Source: Shewanella oneidensis MR-1
GTDB lineage: Bacteria; Pseudomonadota; Gammaproteobacteria; Enterobacterales; Shewanellaceae
DNA: 64,000 nucleotides
Reading direction: 5' to 3'
Assembly (NCBI RefSeq): GCF_000146165.2
Contig: NC_004347.2
Coordinates: 1,488,001 to 1,552,000 of the forward strand
In this document: positions 26,245-35,802 of the stretch, piece after piece
Position numbering within the stretch: the first letter of the stretch is position 1
Layout of the letters: the number at the start of each line of letters is the position of its first letter
Program-made: the position numbers and the translations under genes
The notes under the pieces: generated by a model
The model's input: the letters and a program-made list of their open reading frames with translations, nothing else
The model's database searches: none
What the model was told of the DNA's origin: nothing

Positions 26245-28299
26245 ATGACAACGGACAACGATAAAAAACAACAAGAAGTACTCGCCATTGAAGATGGCAT
26301 GATGCTGGATTATCTAACCAATAACCCCATCAAAGAAACACCAAAAGAGCTGGTACGTCAAAAAACCTTGCGGGCTTTGTTCCATGAATACGGCCTCAGT
26401 GCTGAAGATATGGCATTGGATTTCAATACCACTGTAGGTGGCAAGCGCAAGAAAATTGATATCGCTATTTTTGAACATGGCGCTGAACATCTCTCTGAAA
26501 ACATACGCCGTATTGTTATCTGTGATAAAGAGCCGATAAAGGGCAAAAAATCAGCAGTAAAAATGCGTGATCACGACCAAGCGCAGAAAGATCTTCAATT
26601 GATGGAAGACATGATGCGTGAACAGGTTGGTGATAAATATGTACTAGAAAAGTGTCACTGGGGTTTATGGACTAATGGAATCGAATTTTTCTTTGTTGAA
26701 AAAGAAGAATCGCGTTTCGATACCAAATTTAACGCAGTTGGCGATTGGCCATTAGCAGATGAAACGCTTGGTAGCCGAGATGTTGCGTCAAACGCACAGC
26801 TACGAACCGCTGACCGTGAGATGCTACTCACTGCGTTCCGTCGTTGTCACAATTTTATTCATGGCAACGAAGGGATGCCGAAAGATGCGGCATTCTGGCA
26901 GTTCTTATATCTTATTTTCTCAAAAATGTACGATGAGCGTATAGGCAATCGTGACCGAGAATTCTGGGCATCGCCAACAGAGCAATTTGACGATGAAGGC
27001 CGTAAGAAAATCAGAGCGCGTATAAACCCTTTATTTGAAAAGGTAAAGAAAGCTTACCCAGAAATCTTCTCAGGTAATGAAGAGATTATATTGTCTGACC
27101 GGGCGTTAGCATTCATGGTGTCTGAGCTGGCCAAGTACGATTTTACCCGAACTGAAATGGACGCTAAAGGCGCGGCCTATCAAGAAGTGGTAGGTGATAA
27201 CCTTCGTGGTGACCGTGGTCAGTATTTTACTCCGCGTGGTGCGATTAAACTCATTGTAGAAATGATGGCACCACAACCACACGAAAAAGTGTTGGACCCG
27301 TCATGTGGTACAGGTGGTTTTCTTGAGCAAACTTTAAGCTTCATTAACAGAAAGCTTTGTGAGGAGGAAGAAGTCAAATTAGGGGCTGAAACCACAGAAG
27401 AGTTTATCTCTATTCAGCAGCAAATTAAAAAGTTTGCCGAAAACAATCTGTTTGGTTGTGACTTTGACCCTTTCCTGTGCCGTGCATCGCAAATGAACGT
27501 GGTGATGGCCAGTAATGCCATGGCTAACATCTACCATATGAACTCATTGGAATATCCGCACGGACATTTGAAAGGTGTTGAACCTGCCAAGAGCAAGATC
27601 CCTGTTGGTGATTCAAGCGGTAAAGACGGTAGCATTGATGTCATATTAACTAACCCGCCGTTTGGATCAGATATCCCAGTTACCGACAAACAGATTCTAG
27701 AGCAATACGACCTTGCCTATGTGTGGGAGCGCACTGAAAACGGCGGCTTTAGAAAAACAGAGCGCCGTAAAGATGCAGTATCCCCCGAAATTCTGTTTAT
27801 AGAGCGCTGCGTGCAGTGGCTTAAGCAAGGAGGTCGTATGGGTATCGTGTTGCCTGACGGCATTCTAGGTAATCCCGGTGATGAATATATTCGCTGGTGG
27901 TTAATGCAAGAGTGCTGGGTGCTTGGTTGTGTCGACTTACCTGTAGAGTCATTTATCGTTGAAGCTAACGTAAATATCTTAACTAGCCTGCTGTTCTTGA
28001 AAAAGAAAACTGATACTGAAAAAGATGCTATTGCCTTTGGTGGAGAACCAGAATACCCGGTATTTATGGCGGTAGCAGAAAAGGTAGGCTTCGATCGCCG
28101 TGGCAATACACTCTATGAGCGCCACCCAGACGGTGAAGAAAAAGTTATTGAAGAAGACGTTGAAGAGCGTATTCGCATCAACGGTCAAAATGTGGTGCGT
28201 AAACTGAAGCGTCGCAGCAAAATTTTAGATGACGATCTACCAAAAATTGCTAAAGCCTGGAAAGAGTTTCGGGCTAACAACCCGGAGCCATCGGTATGA
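26245..28299 (+). CDS. HsdM-like N6-adenine methyltransferase with HSDR_N-like N-terminus (MADS Mad2-like)
   Basis: Type I-style DNA methyltransferase of 684 residues, first gene of a seven-gene defence operon. Residues about 30-110 resemble the HSDR_N_2 fold (VRQKTLRALFHEYGL then GGKRKKIDIAIF), but the catalytic E-x-K is replaced by CDK, so nuclease activity is doubtful. The methylase domain carries motif I DPSCGTGGFL (about 350-359) and NPPFGSD (about 469). An HsdS gene three genes on would supply DNA specificity. Unlike type I loci there is no HsdR translocase; the rest of the operon encodes ATPases and a kinase. Host DNA marking is inferred. Its stop codon overlaps the next start (ATGA). 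Confidence 0.9.
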   Translation: MTTDNDKKQQEVLAIEDGMMLDYLTNNPIKETPKELVRQKTLRALFHEYGLSAEDMALDFNTTVGGKRKKIDIAIFEHGAEHLSENIRRIVICDKEPIKGKKSAVKMRDHDQAQKDLQLMEDMMREQVGDKYVLEKCHWGLWTNGIEFFFVEKEESRFDTKFNAVGDWPLADETLGSRDVASNAQLRTADREMLLTAFRRCHNFIHGNEGMPKDAAFWQFLYLIFSKMYDERIGNRDREFWASPTEQFDDEGRKKIRARINPLFEKVKKAYPEIFSGNEEIILSDRALAFMVSELAKYDFTRTEMDAKGAAYQEVVGDNLRGDRGQYFTPRGAIKLIVEMMAPQPHEKVLDPSCGTGGFLEQTLSFINRKLCEEEEVKLGAETTEEFISIQQQIKKFAENNLFGCDFDPFLCRASQMNVVMASNAMANIYHMNSLEYPHGHLKGVEPAKSKIPVGDSSGKDGSIDVILTNPPFGSDIPVTDKQILEQYDLAYVWERTENGGFRKTERRKDAVSPEILFIERCVQWLKQGGRMGIVLPDGILGNPGDEYIRWWLMQECWVLGCVDLPVESFIVEANVNILTSLLFLKKKTDTEKDAIAFGGEPEYPVFMAVAEKVGFDRRGNTLYERHPDGEEKVIEEDVEERIRINGQNVVRKLKRRSKILDDDLPKIAKAWKEFRANNPEPSV

Positions 28300-29591
28300 T
28301 TACGCGAATAGAGGCCTACAAATACCGCTGCTTTAATACGCTGGATCTCGCCTTAGAGCAGCAGCATGTCTTTGCAGGCTCTAATGGTTCAGGTAAAACA
28401 ACGTTACTTGATATCCCAGCTTTGTTTGGTGATTTACTGAATATGTCGGATATAAACGATGCGTTCTTTAAACCCACCAATGGCAGAGAACGTGCTCGCG
28501 CAGAATCAGCCAAAGAAGTTGTTCATCAGCTTCGAGGCGAGTACTTTATCTTGGCACTGGAAGTGAGCTTGCCTCCTTCGATTATTGAAGAACTGTTAAG
28601 AGGCGCTAGCGATGCTTGGCAGAGTAAGTTTCAGAAAAGTGAACTAAGGCCTGATACCGCGCGATACGAAATATCGTTCAGAATCAACCAAGATAAATTT
28701 CAAGTTACAGAAGAGCACTTAACGCTTTTTCCTAATAATGAGTTGCGCCCAGAACATGGCATGGGGCTTATTGGCGTAGATGATTTCAGGCGTAGTGCGC
28801 CTTGGTTTAAGGTGTTATCGCGCAGTTTAGGTACCAAGGTTAAATACCAGGCAGAGTATCAAGCTGGAAAATCGTCCATCCTTGAATTTGGCCTACGAGA
28901 TAACCAATTGGCTTTGGCCGCGCTACCTGCTGACCATGATTTATACCCCGCAGCGCTATGGCTTCAAGAGTTTCTTATTCAAGGCTCACATTGCTACGAG
29001 CCACAATGGCCTGCAATGCGATTAGCTGCATCGCCAAGAGATAAGCACGCCTTTAAAGCGGACGGGAGTAGTTTACCTTGGCAAGTACATGCCTTGCAGC
29101 AGAGCGATCCCGAAGGCTTAAACGAATGGCTAGAGTTGGTGCAAATGGCACTGCCCTCTATTGCCAAAATTGTAGCCAAGCAGCGTATCGATGATAGCTT
29201 TTGTTACCTAGAAGTAACCTATAGCAACGGCATGGTAGTGCCTTCGAGCGGCTTGTCGCACGGTACTCTGCATATCTTAGCGTTGACCATTATTCCGTAT
29301 TTACAAAATGCACCTAAGATCATCACCTTAGAAGAGCCTGAAAACGGTATTCACCCTAAGGCAATCGATGCGGTGTTAGAAGCGTTAAAGCTCACCTCTG
29401 ATACGCAACTGTGGCTGTCAACTCACTCCCCCGTTGTGCTCGCTAATACCGAAGTAGAGCAAATCATTACCATGCGCTTTAACCAAGACGGCGCAACCGA
29501 AGTATTAAAAGGCCATGAACACCCCCGCCTAAAAACATGGAAGGGCGAAGTGGATTTAGGAACTCTATTTGCGGCCGGAGTGTTGGAATAA
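28296..29591 (+). CDS. AAA/SMC-like ATPase of the defence operon (Mad3-like)
   Basis: ATPase of 431 residues of the AAA_21/RecF-like class. Walker A is AGSNGSGKTTLLDI (about 27-40), the ABC-type signature region is SSGLSHGTLHILAL (about 310-323) and Walker B is IITLEEPENGIHP (about 340-352), followed by an H-loop STHSPVVLAN. No Toprim domain is fused; the next gene may supply a partner domain. Start overlaps the methylase stop codon by four bases, so translation is coupled. In related systems such ATPases sense or act on invading DNA; here that is inference. Confidence 0.88.
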   Translation: MITRIEAYKYRCFNTLDLALEQQHVFAGSNGSGKTTLLDIPALFGDLLNMSDINDAFFKPTNGRERARAESAKEVVHQLRGEYFILALEVSLPPSIIEELLRGASDAWQSKFQKSELRPDTARYEISFRINQDKFQVTEEHLTLFPNNELRPEHGMGLIGVDDFRRSAPWFKVLSRSLGTKVKYQAEYQAGKSSILEFGLRDNQLALAALPADHDLYPAALWLQEFLIQGSHCYEPQWPAMRLAASPRDKHAFKADGSSLPWQVHALQQSDPEGLNEWLELVQMALPSIAKIVAKQRIDDSFCYLEVTYSNGMVVPSSGLSHGTLHILALTIIPYLQNAPKIITLEEPENGIHPKAIDAVLEALKLTSDTQLWLSTHSPVVLANTEVEQIITMRFNQDGATEVLKGHEHPRLKTWKGEVDLGTLFAAGVLE

Positions 29592-29593
29592 TC

Positions 29594-30256
29594 ATGAGAG
29601 ATATTGTTTTTTTAGTAGCCGACGGTGAAATGCAAGCCACCGTAGAAGGCTTTTTCGAAAATCCGGCGTTTGATAAACGACTGCAATGCGCCAGATTTGA
29701 ATTCGACACCAAGCAAGATTTAATCAAACACCCAAGAAAAGATCCGGGTGTATATCAGGATGGTCATAACCTACTGAAAAGCTACATAGCTACCCATAAC
29801 TACGCCGTTGTCATGGTTGATTTTGCGTTTAATGACAACCTACAAACAATTGATTACCAGCAGTTCTGTGAAAAGATTAAAGCCAATATGCGTGTCGCAG
29901 GTTGGCCTAACGAGCGTTTTTTTGTCATGGCAATTAACCCAGAGTTGGAAGTATTAATGTGGCAAGCAGATACCAGCCGCATCGAACATATTTTTGATTA
30001 CCCAAGAGATAGAGGCGCAGGCACCCTAAGAGCTTGGCTGCAAGCTAAAAATCTTTGGGATGCCGGTGCACCTAAACCTGCCGATCCTAAAGCAACAATT
30101 GATGCGGTAAGAGGCCAAAACTGGGGGCGGAAAAAGACCCACTCGCAGCTCTTTAAGCGCATTGCCAAAGAGGTGTCTTTTCGTGGTTGTGCAGATGAGT
30201 CGTTTAATGGCTTATTGCAACAGATTCAAACTTGGTATCCGAGGATTTACGCATGA
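29594..30256 (+). CDS. Small defence protein with Toprim/DUF4276-like features (Mad4-like)
   Basis: Protein of 220 residues paired with the AAA ATPase. The start MRDIVFLVADGEMQATVEGFF, the internal VVMVDFAFND and the later FFVMAINPELEVLMWQADTS recall the pattern of DUF4276/Toprim-like proteins (acidic residue, D-x-D-like strand, then E-x-L region) often encoded next to AAA_21 ATPases. The catalytic acidic set is not convincing, so I hold this at low certainty. The start at 29594 lies two bases after the ATPase stop codon; the end overlaps the hsdS start by four bases. A nuclease or scaffold role is possible. Confidence 0.7.
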   Translation: MRDIVFLVADGEMQATVEGFFENPAFDKRLQCARFEFDTKQDLIKHPRKDPGVYQDGHNLLKSYIATHNYAVVMVDFAFNDNLQTIDYQQFCEKIKANMRVAGWPNERFFVMAINPELEVLMWQADTSRIEHIFDYPRDRGAGTLRAWLQAKNLWDAGAPKPADPKATIDAVRGQNWGRKKTHSQLFKRIAKEVSFRGCADESFNGLLQQIQTWYPRIYA

Positions 30257-31662
30257 GAATAAAAACCATACCAAGTATTTGGCTTAGTGATGAAGGGCGA
30301 CGTCTTGATTGTGGCCCTTATATGACAGGAGCTAAAGAGGCGAAAAAAATAATTGACGACTGCTTATTGCCTAAGAAGGAATTAAAAGACTTTTTAGTAA
30401 ATAGAGCTAAAGGTGCTTTTCATGCAGGGAGAGAAGGCCGAGTTTGGGTAAAGGAAGAACGTTATGGCGTTCCTTTCATGGGAAGTGTGGATATTATCCA
30501 GGCTAATTTAGATAGATTACCTTTGATATCCAAAGAACAAGTAAGTCGCAAACCATTATTTAAGGTTTTCAAAGATTGGGTTCTGATCACTAGGTCTGGA
30601 ACTATCGGGAGAATGACTTTAGCTAGACAGGAAATGGATGGTCACGCTTGTTCAGAGCATGTTATGAGAGTCGTTCCTAATCCAGAGAAAGTATCCCCTG
30701 GATATCTGTACTGCTATCTGAGAAGTAAGTTCGGTGTTCCTCTTGTAGTTAGTTCTACGTACGGAGCAATTATTCAGCATATTGAGCCTCATCACGTAAT
30801 TAATTTGCCTGTCCCAATTGTTGATAAGCAACTTGAGGAAAAAGCGCATGAGCTAATAAACAAGTGTGGTGATAACCGAACTGAATCTAATGCATTATTG
30901 AAAAAAGCTGGGCAGCTTATCAACGAACATTTTAGTTTTCCAAATAAACTCGCCTTATCTCATCGCATTTTTACTCATTCAGCAGCTTCATCGTCGTTAG
31001 TTCAAAAACGTATGGATGCAACTTATCACGATCGGGTTGCCCAGATGAGTGATGACTTGGTTGAACAGGCTGGCGCAGAGAAAACGTTGGCTGAGTTAGG
31101 AGTGAACACCGGCGAATCAGGTCGAATGAAACTGGTTTTCACCGAAAGTGATCATGGGGTTCCCTTTACAACGAGTGGTGAAATTTTTCGGGCCCGTTAC
31201 GAACCACAACGGTTTTTAGCAAAATCAAAGTTAGGTGATGTTGCAGATTGGGGTGTACGACAAGAAGATATTCTATTGGCTCGAAGTGGGCAAGTAGGCG
31301 GCATTATTGGCACAGGTGTTTGGGCTGATTCCCGCTTTGAAAACGCAGCAGTGTCAGTCGACGTGATAAGAATTAAAGCTCAAGAATCAGAGGTTTTACC
31401 TGGTTATCTGTATGCCTATCTTATGTGTACGGATGTCGGTTACAGACAACTTATTCGGTCAGCTGCTGGAAGCTCAATCCCACACTTATCTTCCGACGAT
31501 GTTTTGAAACTAAAACTTCCTCGTATGGGGACTGCGGAAGAAAAAGCAGTACATGAGCTAGTTCAAAAAGCAGGTGAGCTGGCTGCAGAAGCACAGAAGC
31601 TCGAAGATGAAGCAGTTAAAATGGTCGAAGACGCAATAGAAGCAGCAGCACCAAAGCATTAA
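30253..31662 (+). CDS. HsdS-like DNA specificity protein (Mad5-like)
   Basis: Type I restriction specificity subunit of 469 residues with two target recognition regions. Each half has the motif series of HsdS: WVLITRSGTIGRMTLARQ and SSTYGAIIQHIEPHHVINLPVPI in the first half, and DILLARSGQVGGIIGTG with SSIPHLSSDDVLKLKLPRM in the second, each followed by a coiled-coil spacer. It should direct the methylase to a bipartite DNA site. The C-terminal helix is alanine and glutamate rich. Start overlaps the preceding gene (ATGA); the next gene follows after AGGAGAGG. Confidence 0.92.
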   Translation: MRIKTIPSIWLSDEGRRLDCGPYMTGAKEAKKIIDDCLLPKKELKDFLVNRAKGAFHAGREGRVWVKEERYGVPFMGSVDIIQANLDRLPLISKEQVSRKPLFKVFKDWVLITRSGTIGRMTLARQEMDGHACSEHVMRVVPNPEKVSPGYLYCYLRSKFGVPLVVSSTYGAIIQHIEPHHVINLPVPIVDKQLEEKAHELINKCGDNRTESNALLKKAGQLINEHFSFPNKLALSHRIFTHSAASSSLVQKRMDATYHDRVAQMSDDLVEQAGAEKTLAELGVNTGESGRMKLVFTESDHGVPFTTSGEIFRARYEPQRFLAKSKLGDVADWGVRQEDILLARSGQVGGIIGTGVWADSRFENAAVSVDVIRIKAQESEVLPGYLYAYLMCTDVGYRQLIRSAAGSSIPHLSSDDVLKLKLPRMGTAEEKAVHELVQKAGELAAEAQKLEDEAVKMVEDAIEAAAPKH

Positions 31663-31671
31663 GGAGAGGTT

Positions 31672-34600
31672 ATGGCACAGGTATCTGCAATTGGTGATGT
31701 GGTTAACGATGAAGAGCGCAAAGCGATCGCTTGGCTAAAAGAAAAGTTACCCGACGATTACTTTATTATTCATAGCTTTGAAGTTGAGCAGTATGACCAG
31801 CTGTTTGAAGTGGATATCTGTGTTGTTGCGCCCCATGCTATTTACTTGGTGGATGCCAAGGGCATCCACGGAAAAGTTGAGGTAGATGGCACCATGTGGC
31901 ACACCGCCTACAACAGCTATCGCTCGCCATTGCCAAAATTACGCGGCAATGCGAAGTCGTTATCCGGCCTCATTTGTAAGCAAAATCGCGCAAATAGGGA
32001 TTTGAAAAACATCTATGTAGACGCTGCGGTGGTGCTCACCATAGATGATTGCGAGTTCAAGGACCCGGAAGATCGCGAGCGCGGCCATGTAGTGGCACTA
32101 AAAAACAGCACCCGTTTCTTCACCGACAGTACCCGTATTCCAGAGCGCTTTGAGCGCAATGTGACTAAGTACATTCAGATTATCGAAGAGGCTCTGGGGA
32201 AGTCGGCCAAAAAGCGTAGCCATGGTGTACGTTTTGGTAACTGGGAAGTGGCTGAAACCTTGGTTGATAATCAGTACTTTACGGAATACCGAGTATTTAA
32301 CATTACCGCTGGCCGCAAAGGCGGTACTGTGCTGGCTAAAGCCTATAAAGCCGACCCTTACCTGCCAGATGAAGAACGTAGCAAGCAAAAACGCCTGATT
32401 GAAAACGCGTATCGTGCCATTGCAAAAATGCCCTCGCATTCCGCCATTATTGGTGTGAAAGACTTCTTTGTTACCGAAGCGCAAGATAAATACTTGTTAT
32501 TAACCGATGACATTCCTGGCGAAATCCTTAGCAAAAAGCTTAAAGCCGCAAGCTCACTGCTCACATTGGATCAGAAAAAGCGCATCGTTAATGACTTGTT
32601 GCTGGCGTTAGCCCATTTATGCCGCAATGGCGTGGTGCATCGCAATATTACCCCTGAGCATATCTTAATGGGGGCCGACGGTCAGCCAAGGCTGATTGAT
32701 TTTGACTACGCTCGGATAGGGGCTGAAAACACCACCACGATTGCCGACGAAGTACAGCAGCGGATCTCAAACCGTTATAAAGCACCCGAACTCTGGGCTG
32801 ATAGCCATGCAGCGAGCTGCGCCACGGATATTTACAGTTTAGGTTTGGTTATTTTTGAGCTGTTTAGTGGTGATGCGGCTTTTGATTCAGTCACTCAAGC
32901 TATCGAGAAATCCTGTGTGCTCAGTACAAAGTTAAGTGAGAGCAATAAGCAGCTGCCCACAGAATTTGATGGTTGGCTGCAAACCTTATGTCACAAAGAG
33001 GCACTGCAACGGCCAAGCCCAGAAGATGCTCTGGCACAATTTAATGCACTCTGGCACCCCAAAGCAGTAGAAACTACTGAGCCTAATAAACCCGAACAAC
33101 TGAGTGTTAAAGCGCCGAATAACCATGAGCCTTCAGTCAATTACAAGCGCTTACCGAGTGGCTACCACCTAACTAATAAATACGTTGTGCAGCAACCGCT
33201 GGGTAAACCTGGCGGTTTTGGTATTGTGTATAAGGTAACGGATACCTTTGGTGATGTTTCGCGTGCGGTGAAGCTAATTTTGAATGATAGAGAATCGGTA
33301 CTAGAGCGTTTAAAGCAGGAATACCGCACCTTGGTAAAACTGCCAGAGCACCCCTATGTGGTAAAGGTATACGATGCAGACGTATTACCTAACCAAGGCC
33401 CCCCTTATATTGTTTTTGAGTACCTTGAAGGGCTAGATGTCAGTGAACTGATCCAACAGCGCTCATTAACGGCACACGAAGTGTGGACCATGGCCAAGCA
33501 AGTAGCGGAAGGTTTACAGCATTTACACGAGCACAATATTTTCCACTGTGACATCAAGCCGCAAAATCTTATGTGGAAAGATGGCAAAGTTCGTATCATC
33601 GATTTTAACGTATCGGTAGATGCTGAAGATCTAACATTAGGGGGCGGTTCAAGAAAGTATTTACCACCAGATTTAAGCATTACTGAAACACCGCAATCCT
33701 CTGATTTAGTTGACAGGGATCTATATGCCTTGGGTATAACCCTGTATCGAGCTATGACCGGTGAATACCCATGGGCCAACGTGCAGTGCCCGCCTATGGA
33801 CGAGTTAGCGCGTCATCCTAGTGAGTTTACCCAGAGCTTTAATTTAACCGATGATGTTTCGGCGGTACTGCTAAAACTGATCGCCCCTAAACGAGTTGAC
33901 CGCTTTGAGTCCGCCGAGCAATTGCTCAAAGCACTGAATAAAGTCCAGCAGTTGAAAAAGGCGCAAACCTTATCGGAAGAAAGTACTTCGCAGTTTCATT
34001 TGCCGCCACTTGCCGACGGCTCTAACCCAAGTAAATCTGCGTTTCATGATTTTATGCTGACGCTGTATAGCCAAAGTCGTCATTCAAACGCGGGCACCCG
34101 TGGCTTAGATGATTACGCAAGGTTAATTTACGTTGAAACCGCCTTGGATACCGAGCTTGCACCAGCAATTCTGGCTGGGCAACTGCGCTTAGTGCTAATT
34201 ACCGGTAATGCCGGTGATGGTAAAACTGCATTTTTACAACAATTGGAGTCTCAGGTTGAGGCGCAAGGAACGAGCGTTCATTTAAACCCACAAGGGAATG
34301 GCAGCTGGTTTGAAATAAATGGCCATAAGTACCTAACTAACTACGATGGTAGTCAAGACGAAGGTAGCAAAGATAATGATGCGGTACTCGAAGAGTTCTT
34401 TAGCGTTTATCAAGGTAACGATTCAAATACATGGCCACACCACGAGACTCGTTTAATTGCTATTAACGAAGGCCGTTTGGTCGACTTTTTAAGCCAACAC
34501 TCGGAAGGCTTTTCCGCTCTAAAAGCCGTGGTTGAACAAAGTTTAAAAGATGGTTCGGTGCAAAATGATGTAGCGGTAGTAAACCTAAATATGCGTGATG

Positions 34601-35802
34601 TGCTGGCTTCGACGCAAAGCCAACCTGAGTCTATTTTTGAACGTATCATCGGAAAAATGACGTTGGCCAAAGTTTGGCAAGGCTGTGATTATTGTGCGCT
34701 AAAAGACAAATGCTACGTTAAGCACAATATTGCTACTTTTCAGGATGAGCAAACTGGCCCTAAAGTCATCGAGCGTTTGAAGTATATTTACAAATTGACC
34801 AGTTTACGCAATCAGCTACATATCACGATGCGTGATTTGCGCTCGGCACTGAGTTATACGCTAGTCGGTGAATACTCCTGTAACGAAATTAAAGAAATCT
34901 ATGCCAATGGGGAAGCTGACAAAATTCTTCATGGCTATTACTTTAACGCTTGGTGCGGTAACGACAATACGCAAGATAGATTGTTAAAGCTGCTAAGAGA
35001 AACCGATATTGCTCAAGGGTCTGACGTGCGCTTAGATCGCGGATTGGACTTTTTAGGTTTAGATGCTGTTGATTGGTTTCAGTTCGAGCAGCGTAGTGAA
35101 CACGAAACCCAACTGTTGGCCAATGCTCATCAGAGCTTACCAAATGGCACAGCACTGAGTGAGAGTAAGGAACGCTATCTAACTCATCGTAATGTGGTTG
35201 GGATGTTACGCAGAAGGGCCTATTTTGAGCGCCGTGGAGAAAACTGGCAAGCATTACTGCCTTATCGTTCAGCAAAGTTATTAGTACGTTACCTCGAAGA
35301 CAGTGCATTACTGAATGAAGCGAAATCGCTTGCCATTAATGCAATAAACCGCGGTGAAGGTTTGCATAACCCGATGTATTTTAACGGCCAACTGGCGATG
35401 CAAGTACGTAAGGTACACTTAGGCACTATTAGAAGTTATCGCTTATTCCCATCGGATGTTTTTTCAATTGAAGTGAAAGACTCAGCGATGAACTCATCAT
35501 TTGTGGAACATAGCCCGCAGTCACTATTGCTTAAGTACCAAGATGCAACCGGCCTTACCGCAGAGTTGGAATTAGATTTGGACTTGTTTGAAATACTGCA
35601 TCGCCTTAATCAAGGCTATGTGCCTTCGGCGCAAGCGGAGCAGAGTTTTTATTTAAGTTTAACCGTATTTAAGAACGTACTGGCTTCAGCGCCTTATCAA
35701 GAGGTTTTGTTAACTACCAACGGTCAACAGTATGAAAAAATAACCCGCGACGAAGGTGGTGTGTTGCAGTTAGAACGATTGGTAGCGGAGGTTCAGCCAT
35801 GA
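31672..35802 (+). CDS. NERD - pseudokinase - Ser/Thr kinase - P-loop protein (Mad6/PglW-like)
   Basis: Very large protein of 1376 residues. In order: a NERD nuclease-related domain (about 12-130, with EVDICVVAPHAIYLVDAKG); a first kinase domain (about 190-460) whose catalytic loop reads HRNITPEH (about 322) and whose DFG is IDFD, so the catalytic aspartate is missing; a second kinase (about 500-750) with glycine loop GKPGGFGIVYKV, lysine AVKL, HCDIKPQN (about 624) and IDFN, which looks active; a P-loop GNAGDGKT (about 844); and a cysteine cluster CDYCALKDKC (about 1004). PglW of BREX type 2 also joins NERD and kinase domains, and a kinase is part of MADS. It probably signals infection by phosphorylation. 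Stop overlaps the next start. Confidence 0.9.
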   Translation: MAQVSAIGDVVNDEERKAIAWLKEKLPDDYFIIHSFEVEQYDQLFEVDICVVAPHAIYLVDAKGIHGKVEVDGTMWHTAYNSYRSPLPKLRGNAKSLSGLICKQNRANRDLKNIYVDAAVVLTIDDCEFKDPEDRERGHVVALKNSTRFFTDSTRIPERFERNVTKYIQIIEEALGKSAKKRSHGVRFGNWEVAETLVDNQYFTEYRVFNITAGRKGGTVLAKAYKADPYLPDEERSKQKRLIENAYRAIAKMPSHSAIIGVKDFFVTEAQDKYLLLTDDIPGEILSKKLKAASSLLTLDQKKRIVNDLLLALAHLCRNGVVHRNITPEHILMGADGQPRLIDFDYARIGAENTTTIADEVQQRISNRYKAPELWADSHAASCATDIYSLGLVIFELFSGDAAFDSVTQAIEKSCVLSTKLSESNKQLPTEFDGWLQTLCHKEALQRPSPEDALAQFNALWHPKAVETTEPNKPEQLSVKAPNNHEPSVNYKRLPSGYHLTNKYVVQQPLGKPGGFGIVYKVTDTFGDVSRAVKLILNDRESVLERLKQEYRTLVKLPEHPYVVKVYDADVLPNQGPPYIVFEYLEGLDVSELIQQRSLTAHEVWTMAKQVAEGLQHLHEHNIFHCDIKPQNLMWKDGKVRIIDFNVSVDAEDLTLGGGSRKYLPPDLSITETPQSSDLVDRDLYALGITLYRAMTGEYPWANVQCPPMDELARHPSEFTQSFNLTDDVSAVLLKLIAPKRVDRFESAEQLLKALNKVQQLKKAQTLSEESTSQFHLPPLADGSNPSKSAFHDFMLTLYSQSRHSNAGTRGLDDYARLIYVETALDTELAPAILAGQLRLVLITGNAGDGKTAFLQQLESQVEAQGTSVHLNPQGNGSWFEINGHKYLTNYDGSQDEGSKDNDAVLEEFFSVYQGNDSNTWPHHETRLIAINEGRLVDFLSQHSEGFSALKAVVEQSLKDGSVQNDVAVVNLNMRDVLASTQSQPESIFERIIGKMTLAKVWQGCDYCALKDKCYVKHNIATFQDEQTGPKVIERLKYIYKLTSLRNQLHITMRDLRSALSYTLVGEYSCNEIKEIYANGEADKILHGYYFNAWCGNDNTQDRLLKLLRETDIAQGSDVRLDRGLDFLGLDAVDWFQFEQRSEHETQLLANAHQSLPNGTALSESKERYLTHRNVVGMLRRRAYFERRGENWQALLPYRSAKLLVRYLEDSALLNEAKSLAINAINRGEGLHNPMYFNGQLAMQVRKVHLGTIRSYRLFPSDVFSIEVKDSAMNSSFVEHSPQSLLLKYQDATGLTAELELDLDLFEILHRLNQGYVPSAQAEQSFYLSLTVFKNVLASAPYQEVLLTTNGQQYEKITRDEGGVLQLERLVAEVQP

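Noticed and set aside
34943..35308. Antisense open frames inside the large defence, dms and aceB genes
   Set aside because: They lack ribosome binding sites and protein-like features and lie over strongly coding sequence on the other strand.
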